Position numbers and translations under genes: made by a program
NCBI RefSeq assembly: GCF_021088345.1
Contig: NZ_CP088156.1
Coordinates: 6,510,001 to 6,574,000 of the forward strand
Length of the DNA stretch: 64,000 nt
Reading direction: 5' to 3'
From: Bradyrhizobium ontarionense
Lineage (GTDB): Bacteria > Pseudomonadota > Alphaproteobacteria > Rhizobiales > Xanthobacteraceae
The notes under the pieces: model-generated
Told to the model about the DNA's origin: nothing
Database searches by the model: none
Seen by the model: the letters and a program-made list of their open reading frames with translations, nothing else
In this document: positions 8,252-16,479 of the stretch, in pieces
Numbering within the stretch: the stretch's first letter is position 1
Layout: the number at the start of each line of letters is the position of its first letter

Positions 8252-9210
8252 GGGCCCTTGAGCAGCTTGGTGCGATCGGTCGAGGCGACCGTGACGTCGA
8301 AGGTGACACCCTCGTGGTGGACGGTGAGCGGCACGTCGACGCCGGCGGCTCCGAGCGCCCAGAGCTTGCGATAGAACTCGCCCTGGCTCGTGACCTTGTC
8401 GCCATTGATGCCGAGGATCACGTCGCCGGCCTTGAGCTCGGCGCGCGCCGCCGGGCCGTTGTTGGAAACGCCGATCACCACGACGCGATCGTCGACCTCG
8501 GTCGAGTACATGCCGAGCCACGGGCGGGCCGGCTTGTTGACGCGGCCGAAACGCCGGAGGTCGTCGATGACGGGCTTCAGCAGGTCGATCGGCACGATCA
8601 TGTTGACGTGCTCGGCCTTGCTGTCGCGTTCGCGTTCGAGCTGCAGCGATCCGATGCCGATCAGTTCGCCCTTGGCCGAGAGCAGGCCGGTGCCGCCCCA
8701 ATTGGGATGGGCGGGATGGGTGAAGATCGCTTCGTCGAGCAGATACTCCCAGTAGCCGGTGAACTCCTGCTTGGCGATGATCCGGCTCGCGACCGATCGC
8801 GTCCGGCCGCCGGCACCGCCGAGCACGACCTGATCGCCGATCTTGGTCGCGGCCGAGGAGCCGAGCGGCAGCGGCGGCAGGTCGAGCGGCCCGAGCGCCT
8901 GCACCAGGCCGAAGCCTGTGGCGAAATCGAATCCGAGCACATGGCCTTCGACCACCCGTCCGTCGTTGAGGTGCAGCCAAACCGATTCGGCCTCGGTGAT
9001 CAGATAGCCGATGGTCAGCACCAGCCCGTCTTCGATCACGACCGCATTGCCGGCGCGTTCGGTGCCCAGCGTTTCCGCACTGAACGCGTCGGGCGGAATG
9101 ATCGCATGCAGGCCCACGATCGATGACAGGGCGTGGTCCAGATTGAACTTGTAGTCTTCGGCGCGAGGCTGGAAGGCGAACGGCACTTTCCATTCGGTCA
9201 AAGAAGGCAT
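8239..9210 (-). CDS. HtrA/S1C-like protein with PDZ domain, catalytic triad lost
   Basis: 323 residues with the fold landmarks of HtrA/DegP: a trypsin-like domain (about 30-225), then the linker GRVNKPARPWLGM and one PDZ domain (about 235-310, VSNNGPAARAELKAGDVILGINGD). All three triad positions are changed by alignment to family motifs. The usual LTNNHVV reads LTIGYLI (Tyr69 for His), the TDxAL position reads TGFGL (Gly99 for Asp), and the GNSGG loop reads NWGGTG (170-175, no Ser). It has no signal peptide. It is therefore best read as a non-proteolytic binding or chaperone-like relative in the cytoplasm. The start at 9210 (MPSLTEW) follows a ggagaa-type ribosome site. Confidence 0.82.
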   Translation of the reverse strand: MPSLTEWKVPFAFQPRAEDYKFNLDHALSSIVGLHAIIPPDAFSAETLGTERAGNAVVIEDGLVLTIGYLITEAESVWLHLNDGRVVEGHVLGFDFATGFGLVQALGPLDLPPLPLGSSAATKIGDQVVLGGAGGRTRSVASRIIAKQEFTGYWEYLLDEAIFTHPAHPNWGGTGLLSAKGELIGIGSLQLERERDSKAEHVNMIVPIDLLKPVIDDLRRFGRVNKPARPWLGMYSTEVDDRVVVIGVSNNGPAARAELKAGDVILGINGDKVTSQGEFYRKLWALGAAGVDVPLTVHHEGVTFDVTVASTDRTKLLKGPRLH

Positions 9211-9382
9211 CACATTCTCCTGCTCTGTCGAACCCCGGGGGCGGGCCTCGACCAAGCTTCTGCTTCGTGTCGCGTCATGGCCGCAGCGTTAACGCGAGCT
9301 TAACATCTTTGGGCTCGGCCGCACCAGTTCTGGAGGCCCTGCCGAGCCGTGGCGGGATGAGCGTTCCCACCGCGGCGCGCGA

Positions 9383-9688
9383 TCAGCCCCGGCCGCAGCC
9401 CTTGCCGATGAGCGGCCAGACGAACCAGGCGCCGGCCGCATAGAGGCTGCCGACCGTGGCCGCTCCCGTTCTTGCCGCAACGTGGAAACGCCCGGCATCG
9501 AGCAGGGCTCCATCGGAGGCGACGACCGCCGGGATGATGCGGCCCGACGGTCCGAACGCCACGACGGCGTCGGGCTTGATCACGAACGCCATCGCGGCCA
9601 TGCCCGCGAACCAGGTCGCGACCACGGCGAGCAGTCCCGCCAACGGCAGGGCACGCGATGAGGACCGTCGATCAATAATCGTAGGCAT
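9383..9688 (-). CDS. Small membrane protein, last gene of minus-strand operon
   Basis: 101 residues with two hydrophobic segments: about 15-35 (LPLAGLLAVVATWFAGMAAMAFV) and about 80-95 (GSLYAAGAWFVWPLIG). The ATG at 9688 lies inside the 3' end of the upstream gene (stop at 9672), an overlap of 17 bases in another frame, which supports translational coupling in the 12657-9383 operon. No family recognised. Confidence 0.5.
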   Translation of the reverse strand: MPTIIDRRSSSRALPLAGLLAVVATWFAGMAAMAFVIKPDAVVAFGPSGRIIPAVVASDGALLDAGRFHVAARTGAATVGSLYAAGAWFVWPLIGKGCGRG

Positions 9689-10775
9689 GCTCGAAAGTAT
9701 AGCCGGCAGCTTCGAAACGGGCGATGTCCTGAACCAGCGACTGGACCGGTACGTCGACGCCAACGCGGCGTGCACCGGGACGGGACTGGATCTGGACACT
9801 GAATATAGGCAGCCCATCGAAGGCTGCCAGCCGTCCGTCGCCGGGAGGGACGACGATCGTGACCAGAATCCGTTGGTTGCCCGCCACTTCGCCGAGCGCG
9901 GCACCGGCGTGGCGCCCGAGCTCCTTCGCGAAGGCATCGAACTTGGCGTAGCGCTCGGTCTCGACCAGCACGCCCTGTGCGCCGCCGGCATCCTTCACCT
10001 CTCGGACCGCCGTCACTCCCGGGATTGCGGCGAGCTCGGCCGCGGGCAGACCGGTCACCACGCTCCGGATCGTCAGGACCGCTGGATCATATCCAGCCGC
10101 ATGCCCGATCACGGCCGCATAGGCGGCACGCGCGGCATATTGCAGGCTCAGCGAGAAGCGCCGTTCCACCGCGCGGACCGACGGCACGAACGGCGTCTCG
10201 CGCCAGAACTGACCGAGCTTGGCTGCGAACGGGTACCGATACCACGGCGTCTGGTAGAGAAACGCTGCGTAGTCCTTCAGCAGCGCCAGGTTGAAGGCAT
10301 CCTCGGCCGTCTTGACGCCGTCGGCCGTCTCCTCGCTCATGGCTCCGATGGTCTTTTCATAGCCGCCCTGCAACGCCATTTCGGCGGTGAAGCTGAAGCC
10401 GATGATGTAGTTCGTGAGCTTCTGGTCGGAGGTCGCCGGGCCGGACCCCGCGGCCTGTCGCGTGGCGCGGCACAGGCTGCGCCAGAAACCGGCGATGCTC
10501 GACAGATAGTGAAAATCCGACTCCGACGCCTGCCCGGTCACCGCAGCGAGATCGCTGTAGGCGTGGACGATGTACCACTCCGGAAAGGTGAGGAAGCTGT
10601 CACCCTGCGCCCGCGCATAGCCGGGGTCGGTGATGCCGAACTCGGATGTCACGATCGGCGTCGGCACGTCGGCGACGCAGACCGTCTCGACGCTGATCAC
10701 GGTGGTGGCGATGCCGACGGCAGCGGCCGCCACGATGGCGCCGACCAGATACAGCGCTTTGCGACGCAGGCTCAT
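9672..10775 (-). CDS. Unknown membrane-anchored protein
   Basis: 367 residues. One N-terminal membrane helix (about 9-28, YLVGAIVAAAAVGIATTVIS) is followed by a large soluble part, presumably periplasmic. Recurrent features are FPEWYIVHAY, the Trp/Tyr-rich LYQTPWYRYPF and a C-terminal half rich in Val/Ala strands. I do not recognise the family. The ATG at 10775 overlaps the stop of the upstream gene (ATGA, 10772-10775), which fixes the start. The open frame extends upstream, but that stretch is the shadow of the preceding gene. Confidence 0.65.
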   Translation of the reverse strand: MSLRRKALYLVGAIVAAAAVGIATTVISVETVCVADVPTPIVTSEFGITDPGYARAQGDSFLTFPEWYIVHAYSDLAAVTGQASESDFHYLSSIAGFWRSLCRATRQAAGSGPATSDQKLTNYIIGFSFTAEMALQGGYEKTIGAMSEETADGVKTAEDAFNLALLKDYAAFLYQTPWYRYPFAAKLGQFWRETPFVPSVRAVERRFSLSLQYAARAAYAAVIGHAAGYDPAVLTIRSVVTGLPAAELAAIPGVTAVREVKDAGGAQGVLVETERYAKFDAFAKELGRHAGAALGEVAGNQRILVTIVVPPGDGRLAAFDGLPIFSVQIQSRPGARRVGVDVPVQSLVQDIARFEAAGYTFEHAYDY

Positions 10776-11215
10776 GCTGACGCCGGCCCCGTGCGCCAGG
10801 GCGACCAGCCGACCGCGATACCGATCGCGCCCAGCGCGAGATGCGGCAGGCTGGAGAGCACCTTCACCAGCAGCGAGGTGTTGCGGATGCCGTCGATGAA
10901 GATCGAAAGGTCGAGGTAGCCCGAGCCGGTGAACACGCCCATCACGCCGTCGAGGAAATACAGCGTGCCGAACACGCGCAGGAAGAACACGGCGCTGCGC
11001 CGTGTCGTCATCGCAACCAGCGCCCACAGGCCCGAGGCAACGTGCAGCGCGTCCTTGTAGATGTCGAGCTGGAACAGGCCGAACACGCGGCCCTCGGCAT
11101 CGATGAAGGCGGGGATGTAGTCGGTCGCCGCCGCGAACAGCAGCGCCACGGCGAGCGCGAGCGCGGCAACACGATAGCGGTCGAGAGAGACACGGTCTGC
11201 AGCCATCGTCGTCAT
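10772..11215 (-). CDS. Four-helix membrane protein, DUF4383-like
   Basis: 147 residues with about four hydrophobic helices. Positions such as GLFQLDIYKDALHVASGLWAL and FFLRVFGTLYFLDGVMGVF resemble small membrane proteins of the DUF4383 kind; I am not certain of the family. The ATG at 11215 overlaps the stop of the FAD oxidoreductase gene (ATGA, 11212-11215), and its own stop overlaps the next gene in the same way. This is a compact operon of oxidoreductase, membrane protein and membrane-anchored protein, suggesting a membrane-linked redox unit. Confidence 0.65.
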   Translation of the reverse strand: MTTMAADRVSLDRYRVAALALAVALLFAAATDYIPAFIDAEGRVFGLFQLDIYKDALHVASGLWALVAMTTRRSAVFFLRVFGTLYFLDGVMGVFTGSGYLDLSIFIDGIRNTSLLVKVLSSLPHLALGAIGIAVGWSPWRTGPASA

Positions 11216-12657
11216 GCGAAATAAGCCTCCCACATCGCGTTGCGGAACAGCAGGTTCGGATCATGGCGCCGCTTGGCGGCGGCGAAGCTCGCGGCGGCCG
11301 GATAGGCCTTCTCGACCTGGTCGCGGCGGGCGTGCAGGCGGTAGGGCAGATAGAACGCGCCGCCGATCGCGGTGATCCGCTCGATCAGCGCCTCGGTCGT
11401 GCGCAGCATGTCGATCTCGCCCTCCGGCGTGGCCTCCTGCGAGAACGACATCACGGCCGCGATGCGGCGCACCGGTGCGATGGTGAGTGCGGGCGTCTTA
11501 TCCTCGGCGACGTAGCGCAAGGTGACGTTGAGAAATTCGGCGCGGGCCTTGGGAATGATGTCGCGGCACGCGGCGAGGAAGTCGCCGAAGCGTTCGGGCG
11601 CCACGAAATATTCGTGCAGGATGTCGGTGCGGCGCATGTCCTTCTGCGCCAGATTGGCCACCGGCTCGGCCATCAGCGAGTTGCGGGTGTAGCGCTTGTC
11701 GGAGATGGCCGGGCCGAGCCGCGTCTCCATGAACCAGCGCAGCCCCTTGGCGACTTCCCAGCCGGTCTGCGCGCGATAGATCGTGTTGGCGACGCCGGTG
11801 AGCTTGCCCGAGCTCACCACGGCTGGCAGGGCGGCCGGTGCATCGGGGGCCGGGCGGAAGCTGACCAGCAGGGCGTCGTCGAAGAACGCCTTGCGCGACA
11901 CCGACATCCGGCCATAGGCCATCTTCACATTGGCATCGCCGTCGATGCTGCGCGTGAACGCCTCGGCGAAGCGCTCCGGTGCCATGCGCTCGAAGCGCGG
12001 CTCGAGCAGGAGGTTCGGCGTCATCTCGACATCGAGATCGACGATGATCCCGAACAGGCCGTAGCCGCCCATGGCCAGCCCGAACAGCTCGGCATTCTCG
12101 CTGCGCGAGCACTGCACCAGCGTGCCGTCGGCGAGCAGCATGCGGATCGACTTCACCGTCGAGCCGAACGGTCCGTAGGGCACGGGCCAGCCATGCGCGT
12201 TGACGCAGAAGGTGCTGCCGACGCCGAAATCGCTGTTGGACTGCATCACGGCGGGCGAGAAGCCCTTGGGGTCGAGCGCCGCAATGACATCCCGCCAGCG
12301 ATTGCCTGCGGACGTGCGATAGGTCCGTGCCGCGGTATCGAGTTCGATCGGCCCGCCGTCGAGCGTCACCGCGGTGCCGTCGCGCGGCAGGCTCTGGCCG
12401 CCCATCGAATGCCGGGCCACGGCCGCGGTCACCGAACGTTTCGCGGCCGCAGCCTCCTTCAGCTCCACGCGCAGCCGCGCGATCAGGTCGTCGGTGGCCG
12501 GCTTGGTGATCACCACATGCTTGGCGACCGGCGTCGGGTTGAGCCGGCTGGCATCGTTGAGGATGGTGCGCAGCTCGGCGCGGGCTCCGGGCGGCTGCGC
12601 CAACGGCAGGACCGCGGCGGCAGCCGCGGTGCGCAAAAACCGTCGTCTGGTGATCAT
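11212..12657 (-). CDS. Tat-exported FAD-linked oxidase (VAO/cholesterol-oxidase-like)
   Basis: 481 residues. A twin-arginine signal starts the protein (ITRRRFLRTAAAAAVLPLAQPPGARA region, residues 2-27). The mature part reads as a flavin-dependent oxidase of the vanillyl-alcohol oxidase fold: VAARHSMGGQSLPRDGTAV-like residues around 80-100 match the FAD-binding entry, and SNSDFGVGSTFCVNAHG and MGGYGLFGIIVDLDVEM are characteristic of FAD_binding_4 oxidases. The C-terminus RRHDPNLLFRNAMWEAYF resembles the FDPxxxLxNxF tail of this fold. Substrate unknown. The start at 12657 is set by the Tat signal; the frame runs on upstream into unrelated remnant sequence. First gene of a four-gene operon. Confidence 0.82.
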   Translation of the reverse strand: MITRRRFLRTAAAAAVLPLAQPPGARAELRTILNDASRLNPTPVAKHVVITKPATDDLIARLRVELKEAAAAKRSVTAAVARHSMGGQSLPRDGTAVTLDGGPIELDTAARTYRTSAGNRWRDVIAALDPKGFSPAVMQSNSDFGVGSTFCVNAHGWPVPYGPFGSTVKSIRMLLADGTLVQCSRSENAELFGLAMGGYGLFGIIVDLDVEMTPNLLLEPRFERMAPERFAEAFTRSIDGDANVKMAYGRMSVSRKAFFDDALLVSFRPAPDAPAALPAVVSSGKLTGVANTIYRAQTGWEVAKGLRWFMETRLGPAISDKRYTRNSLMAEPVANLAQKDMRRTDILHEYFVAPERFGDFLAACRDIIPKARAEFLNVTLRYVAEDKTPALTIAPVRRIAAVMSFSQEATPEGEIDMLRTTEALIERITAIGGAFYLPYRLHARRDQVEKAYPAAASFAAAKRRHDPNLLFRNAMWEAYFA

Positions 12658-12699
12658 GACGCTGACTCCCCCTGCCGCGGAGGACTCTATGCCATCATC

Positions 12700-12711
12700 G
12701 CAAATGTTTGC
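12700..12711. promoter_or_regulatory. Palindromic operator candidate gcaaa-tg-tttgc
   Basis: A perfect 5+5 inverted repeat with a 2-base spacer sits 43 bases upstream of the oxidoreductase start. It overlaps a second imperfect copy (12710-12720), making an AT-rich patch in GC-rich sequence. Position and symmetry suit a repressor site for the minus-strand operon. No cognate regulator is adjacent. Confidence 0.35.
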
Positions 12712-12720
12712 AATTTTTGC

Positions 12721-12852
12721 CTGCGCATTGCCGGCCCTGTCGATCCCGACAATGGCATGTACGCGCTGCCCGAGCTCCGGATCTGGCAGGCCGACAGCGA
12801 CAGCGTGCCAGTGCAGGTCCGCCGGCGGGATCCGGATTCCGGTTCCTCCGAT
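12721..12852 (-). pseudogene. Remnant of an acyl-CoA synthetase (ANL) C-terminal domain
   Basis: Reading the minus strand upstream of the oxidoreductase gives a stretch with VAVGLPDPELGQRVHAIV, which matches the conserved C-terminal subdomain of AMP-forming acyl-CoA ligases (normally about 80 residues from the end, following the hinge). Neither the rest of that domain nor an N-terminal adenylation domain is present, and the preceding residues look frame-disturbed. I read it as a decayed fragment, possibly left by a deletion next to the operon promoter. Confidence 0.4.
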
Positions 12853-13086
12853 ATCGAGCGCCCTTGTGCGAGGCGCCATCTCATCCGTCGATCTGCCCGT
12901 CGGCTTGTGTGGCGGCGGCATTCGCCTGAGTGGCTCCGCTCCGGTGGGCGAATGGTGGCGCCGGAGCACGAGCGCCGGCTCGGAATATTGCCTGACGAAC
13001 TAACTATTTGCTCGACAGCTGCCGCGCACGATCCATGCCCGTATGACGGAGTTGTGACCCGTTGCGTGCAAAATCAGCCGACGATC

Positions 13087-13100
13087 TTGACTCAAATCAA
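13087..13100. promoter_or_regulatory. FixK/FNR-type anaerobic activator box
   Basis: The sequence ttgactcaaatcaa has the symmetric TTGA-N6-TCAA core and differs by one base from the consensus TTGAT-N4-ATCAA. Its centre lies 69 bases before the transporter ATG. A tacaca hexamer at 13120-13125 is placed near where a -10 element would be if the box were centred about 41 bases upstream of transcription start, the normal position for activation by FixK2 or FNR. This suggests that transporter, frdABCD and the RquA-like gene are induced by low oxygen. Confidence 0.7.
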
Positions 13101-13162
13101 CCGGTCGATGTCGTTGCAGTACACATTGCCGCTGTGCCACACAACGACGTGACGGACGGGCA

Positions 13163-14680
13163 ATGAACTTCCACTCGGCTGCTTTCCTGCTTGAACATTC
13201 GCGCCGGGAGGGCGGGGCCGTCAGGCCCCATATCAATCGCCGCCTGCTGGCTGCGCTCGCCCCGCTTGCGGTCGGAACCGTCATGGCACTGGTGCCGCCG
13301 CCTGCGGGCCTGCCGCAATACAGCTGGTGGTACCTGTCGCTGTTCGTCACTGTCATCATCGGCCTGATCACCGAGCCAATTCCCGCAGCAGCCATCGGCT
13401 TTCTCGGCGTCACGATGGCCGCGGTGCTCGGCCGCTTCGTGCTGTTCTCTCCGGCCCAGCTCGCCACGACGAACACGACCAGCGGCGCCATCAGCTGGGC
13501 GCTGTCCGGCTTCTCGAATGCAACCGTCTGGCTGATCTTCGCGGCCTTCGTGTTTTCGCTCGGCTATGAGAAGACGGGGCTGGGCAAGCGGCTGTCGCTG
13601 CTGCTGCTGTCGCGGCTGGGAGGCCGCACCTTGACACTCGGCTATGCGGTCATGCTGGCGGACCTGATCCTCGCGCCCTTCATGCCGTCGAACACCGCGC
13701 GCAGCGGCGGCACGATCTTCCCGATCATCAAGAACATTCCGGGCTTCTATCAGTCGCTGCCGAACGACCCGTCGTCGCGCCGCGTCGGCGGCTTCCTGAT
13801 GTGGACGGCGATCGCCTCCACCTGCGTCACCTCCTCGATGTTCGTGACGGCGCTGGCGCCGAACGTGCTGGCAGTCGAGCTGATCCGCAAGACGGTCCAC
13901 GTCGACATCGCCTGGATGCAATGGTTTCTCGCCTTCCTGCCGACCGGGCTGGTGCTGCTCGCCACCACGCCGCTGCTCGCCTACCGCCTCTATCCGCCGG
14001 AATTGAAGGAGAGCCCGGAGGTGCCGACCTGGGCGCGCAGCGAGCTGGCCGCGATGGGGCGTTTGTCGGGCCGCGAGATCACGCTGCTGGTGCTGGTCCT
14101 GCTGGCGCTCGGGCTGTGGATCTTCGCCACCGCGATCATCGACCCGACCACGGTGGCGCTGCTGGTCGTGAGCCTGCTGGTGGTCACCGGCACGATCGGG
14201 TGGAGCGACGTGCTGGAGGACAAGCCGGCGTTCAACACGCTGATCTGGTTCGGGACCCTGGTCCCGCTTGCCAGCGGCCTCACGCAGACCGGCATCATCG
14301 CGTGGCTGGCCGGGCTCGTGGGCCCGGCGCTGTCGACGATGACCCCGCTCTGGGGATTGGTCGGCCTGATCGTGCTGTTCTTTCTGCTCCACTATCTGTT
14401 TGCCTCGACCACCGCGCACACCACGGCGCTGCTGCCGCTGATGCTGACGGTCGCAACCGGGATTCCCGGCATCCCGCCGACGACATCGGCCCTGGCGCTG
14501 GCGCTCAGCCTCGGCATCATGGGCATCATCACGCCCTACGGCACGGGCCCGAGCCCGGTCTATGCCGGCAGTGGCTTTCTGCCCGGGCGCGACTATTGGC
14601 GGCTCGGAGCGATCTTCGGCGCCTATTTCCTCATCGTGTTCCTGCTGATCGGCGTGCCGACGCTGCTGTATCTGACCTGA
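13163..14680 (+). CDS. DASS-family (SLC13/CitT-type) dicarboxylate transporter
   Basis: 505 residues with about 12 membrane helices. Family hallmarks are TPYGTGPSPVYAGSGF with DYWRLGAIFG near the C-terminus and PSNTARSGGTIFPI in the middle (the SNT signature of the first half-repeat). It resembles the anaerobic exchangers CitT and TtdT and plant oxoglutarate/malate translocators, so it may take up fumarate or malate in exchange for succinate. The ATG at 13163 follows a ggacggg ribosome site and a FixK-type box. Only 11 bases separate its stop from frdA, which supports a role feeding fumarate to the reductase and exporting succinate. Confidence 0.85.
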   Translation: MNFHSAAFLLEHSRREGGAVRPHINRRLLAALAPLAVGTVMALVPPPAGLPQYSWWYLSLFVTVIIGLITEPIPAAAIGFLGVTMAAVLGRFVLFSPAQLATTNTTSGAISWALSGFSNATVWLIFAAFVFSLGYEKTGLGKRLSLLLLSRLGGRTLTLGYAVMLADLILAPFMPSNTARSGGTIFPIIKNIPGFYQSLPNDPSSRRVGGFLMWTAIASTCVTSSMFVTALAPNVLAVELIRKTVHVDIAWMQWFLAFLPTGLVLLATTPLLAYRLYPPELKESPEVPTWARSELAAMGRLSGREITLLVLVLLALGLWIFATAIIDPTTVALLVVSLLVVTGTIGWSDVLEDKPAFNTLIWFGTLVPLASGLTQTGIIAWLAGLVGPALSTMTPLWGLVGLIVLFFLLHYLFASTTAHTTALLPLMLTVATGIPGIPPTTSALALALSLGIMGIITPYGTGPSPVYAGSGFLPGRDYWRLGAIFGAYFLIVFLLIGVPTLLYLT

Positions 14681-14691
14681 AGAGAAAGCTC

Positions 14692-16479
14692 ATGGATTTC
14701 TTCAACGCCGACATCCTGGTGCTGGGCGCCGGCGGCGCCGGATTGCGGGCCGCCATCGCGGCGGCGCAATCCGCGCCGGACATGACCGTCGCGCTGGTCT
14801 CGAAAGTCTATCCGATGCGCAGCCATACGGTCGCCGCGGAGGGCGGCTCGGCGGGCGTGGTGCGCGCCGATGACAGTCTCGACAACCACTTCAACGACAC
14901 GGTGGAGGGCGGCGACTGGCTGTGCGAGCAGGACGTCGTCGACTATTTCGTCGGCCACTGCACCCGGGAGATGATCCAGCTCGAACACTGGGGCTGCCCG
15001 TGGAGCCGCCAGCCGGACGGCCACGTCAACGTCCGCAAGTTCGGCGGCATGAAGGTCGAACGGACCTGGTTCGCGGCCGATCGCTCCGGCTTTCACATCC
15101 TACACACCCTGTTCCAGACCTCGACCAAGTTTCCGCAGATCCGTCGCTTCGACGAATATTTCTGCGTCGATCTGATCGTCGATGACGGCCGGGTGCAGGG
15201 CGCGGTGGTGCTGTCGCCGGCGACCGGCGAGTTCACCGCGATCCGCGCCCGCGCGGTGGTGATGGCGACGGGCGGGGCAGGGCGGGTGTTCCGCCAGAAC
15301 ACCAATGGCGGCATCGTCACCGGCGACGGCATGGCGCTGGCCTTCCGCCACGGCGTGCCGCTGCGCGACATGGAGTTCGTGCAGTATCATCCGACCTGCC
15401 TGCCCGGCACCGGCATCCTGATCACCGAGGGATGCCGCGGCGAAGGCGCGCTGCTCGTCAACAAGGACAACTACCGCTACCTCCAGGACTATGGCCTCGG
15501 TCCCGTCACCCCGGAGCCGCGCAACAAGTTCATGGAGCTTGGCCCGCGCGACCGGCTGAGCCAGGCGTTCTGGCAGGAGGAGCGCAAGGGCCGCACCGTG
15601 ACCACGCCGCAGGGCGAGGCCGTGCTGCTCGATCTGCGCCATCTCGGCGCGGCCAAGCTGAAGGAGCGGCTGCCGCTGATCTGCGAGCTCGCCAAGAGCT
15701 TTGCCGGCGTCGATCCGGTGACGGCGGCGATCCCTGTGCGCCCGGCGGTGCACTACACGATGGGTGGCATCCTGGTCGACATCGACACGGCCTCGCCCCT
15801 GGCCGGCCTCTATGCCGCGGGCGAATGCTCCAGCGTCGGCATCCACGGCGCCAACCGTCTCGGATCGAATTCGCTGGCCGAGCTCACGGTGTTCGGCCGC
15901 GTCGCCGGCGAGCAGGCGGCCGCATTCGCCAAGGCGGCGCCGGCGGCGGACGCCCGAAGCGCCGATCAGGCGCGCGCGATCGAGGCCAAGGCGCTGGCGC
16001 TGTTGCAGCAGAACGGCGACGGCGAGCGTCACGCGGCGCTGCGCACGGAAATGGCCGTGAGCATGGAGCGCGGCTGCGGCATCTACCGGCTCGGCCCGGA
16101 GATGCAGCAGACGTGCGAAACGATCGCGCAACTGAAGCAGCGCTATCAGCATGTCGCGCTGGAGGATCGGTCGCGGGTCTGGAACACCGATTGGATCGGG
16201 GCGATCGAGCTCGGCTATCAGCTCGATGTCGCCGAGGCGATGGCGCATGCGGCGCTGGCCCGCAAGGAGTCGCGCGGCGCCCACCAGCGGCTCGACGGCT
16301 TCGACAAGCGCGACGATGCGAATTACCTCAGCCACAGCCTGGCGCATTATCAGGAGGGCGCCGCGCCGCGCATCACCGCCCAGCCGGTCAAGATCACGCG
16401 CTCGCCGCCCGGACAGCGCGCCTATGGCGCGCTCGGCGAGCAACTCGAAGCAGCTCGCAAAGATGCAACCCATGCCTGA
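14692..16479 (+). CDS. frdA: Fumarate reductase flavoprotein subunit
   Basis: 595 residues, close to the 602 of E. coli FrdA. It reduces fumarate to succinate on the cytoplasmic face. The Rossmann motif GAGGAG is at 12-17 and the covalent-FAD histidine is His45 in MRSHTVAAEGGSAG. The substrate and capping region shows YHPTCLPGTGILITEGCRGEGA, and VHYTMGGI provides the second active-site His. Similarity to E. coli FrdA rather than to mitochondrial-type SdhA is supported by the following frdB, frdC and frdD. The start at 14692 follows agagaaag; a much longer upstream open frame is the shadow of the transporter gene. Confidence 0.93.
   Translation: MDFFNADILVLGAGGAGLRAAIAAAQSAPDMTVALVSKVYPMRSHTVAAEGGSAGVVRADDSLDNHFNDTVEGGDWLCEQDVVDYFVGHCTREMIQLEHWGCPWSRQPDGHVNVRKFGGMKVERTWFAADRSGFHILHTLFQTSTKFPQIRRFDEYFCVDLIVDDGRVQGAVVLSPATGEFTAIRARAVVMATGGAGRVFRQNTNGGIVTGDGMALAFRHGVPLRDMEFVQYHPTCLPGTGILITEGCRGEGALLVNKDNYRYLQDYGLGPVTPEPRNKFMELGPRDRLSQAFWQEERKGRTVTTPQGEAVLLDLRHLGAAKLKERLPLICELAKSFAGVDPVTAAIPVRPAVHYTMGGILVDIDTASPLAGLYAAGECSSVGIHGANRLGSNSLAELTVFGRVAGEQAAAFAKAAPAADARSADQARAIEAKALALLQQNGDGERHAALRTEMAVSMERGCGIYRLGPEMQQTCETIAQLKQRYQHVALEDRSRVWNTDWIGAIELGYQLDVAEAMAHAALARKESRGAHQRLDGFDKRDDANYLSHSLAHYQEGAAPRITAQPVKITRSPPGQRAYGALGEQLEAARKDATHA

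Noticed and set aside
11263..13152. Long plus-strand open frame opposite the FAD oxidase
   Set aside because: Antisense to a gene with Tat signal and oxidase motifs; low-complexity Arg/Gly composition.
13801..14691. N-terminal extension of frdA
   Set aside because: Frame-shadow of the transporter gene. E. coli-type FrdA starts at 14692 with proper length and ribosome site.
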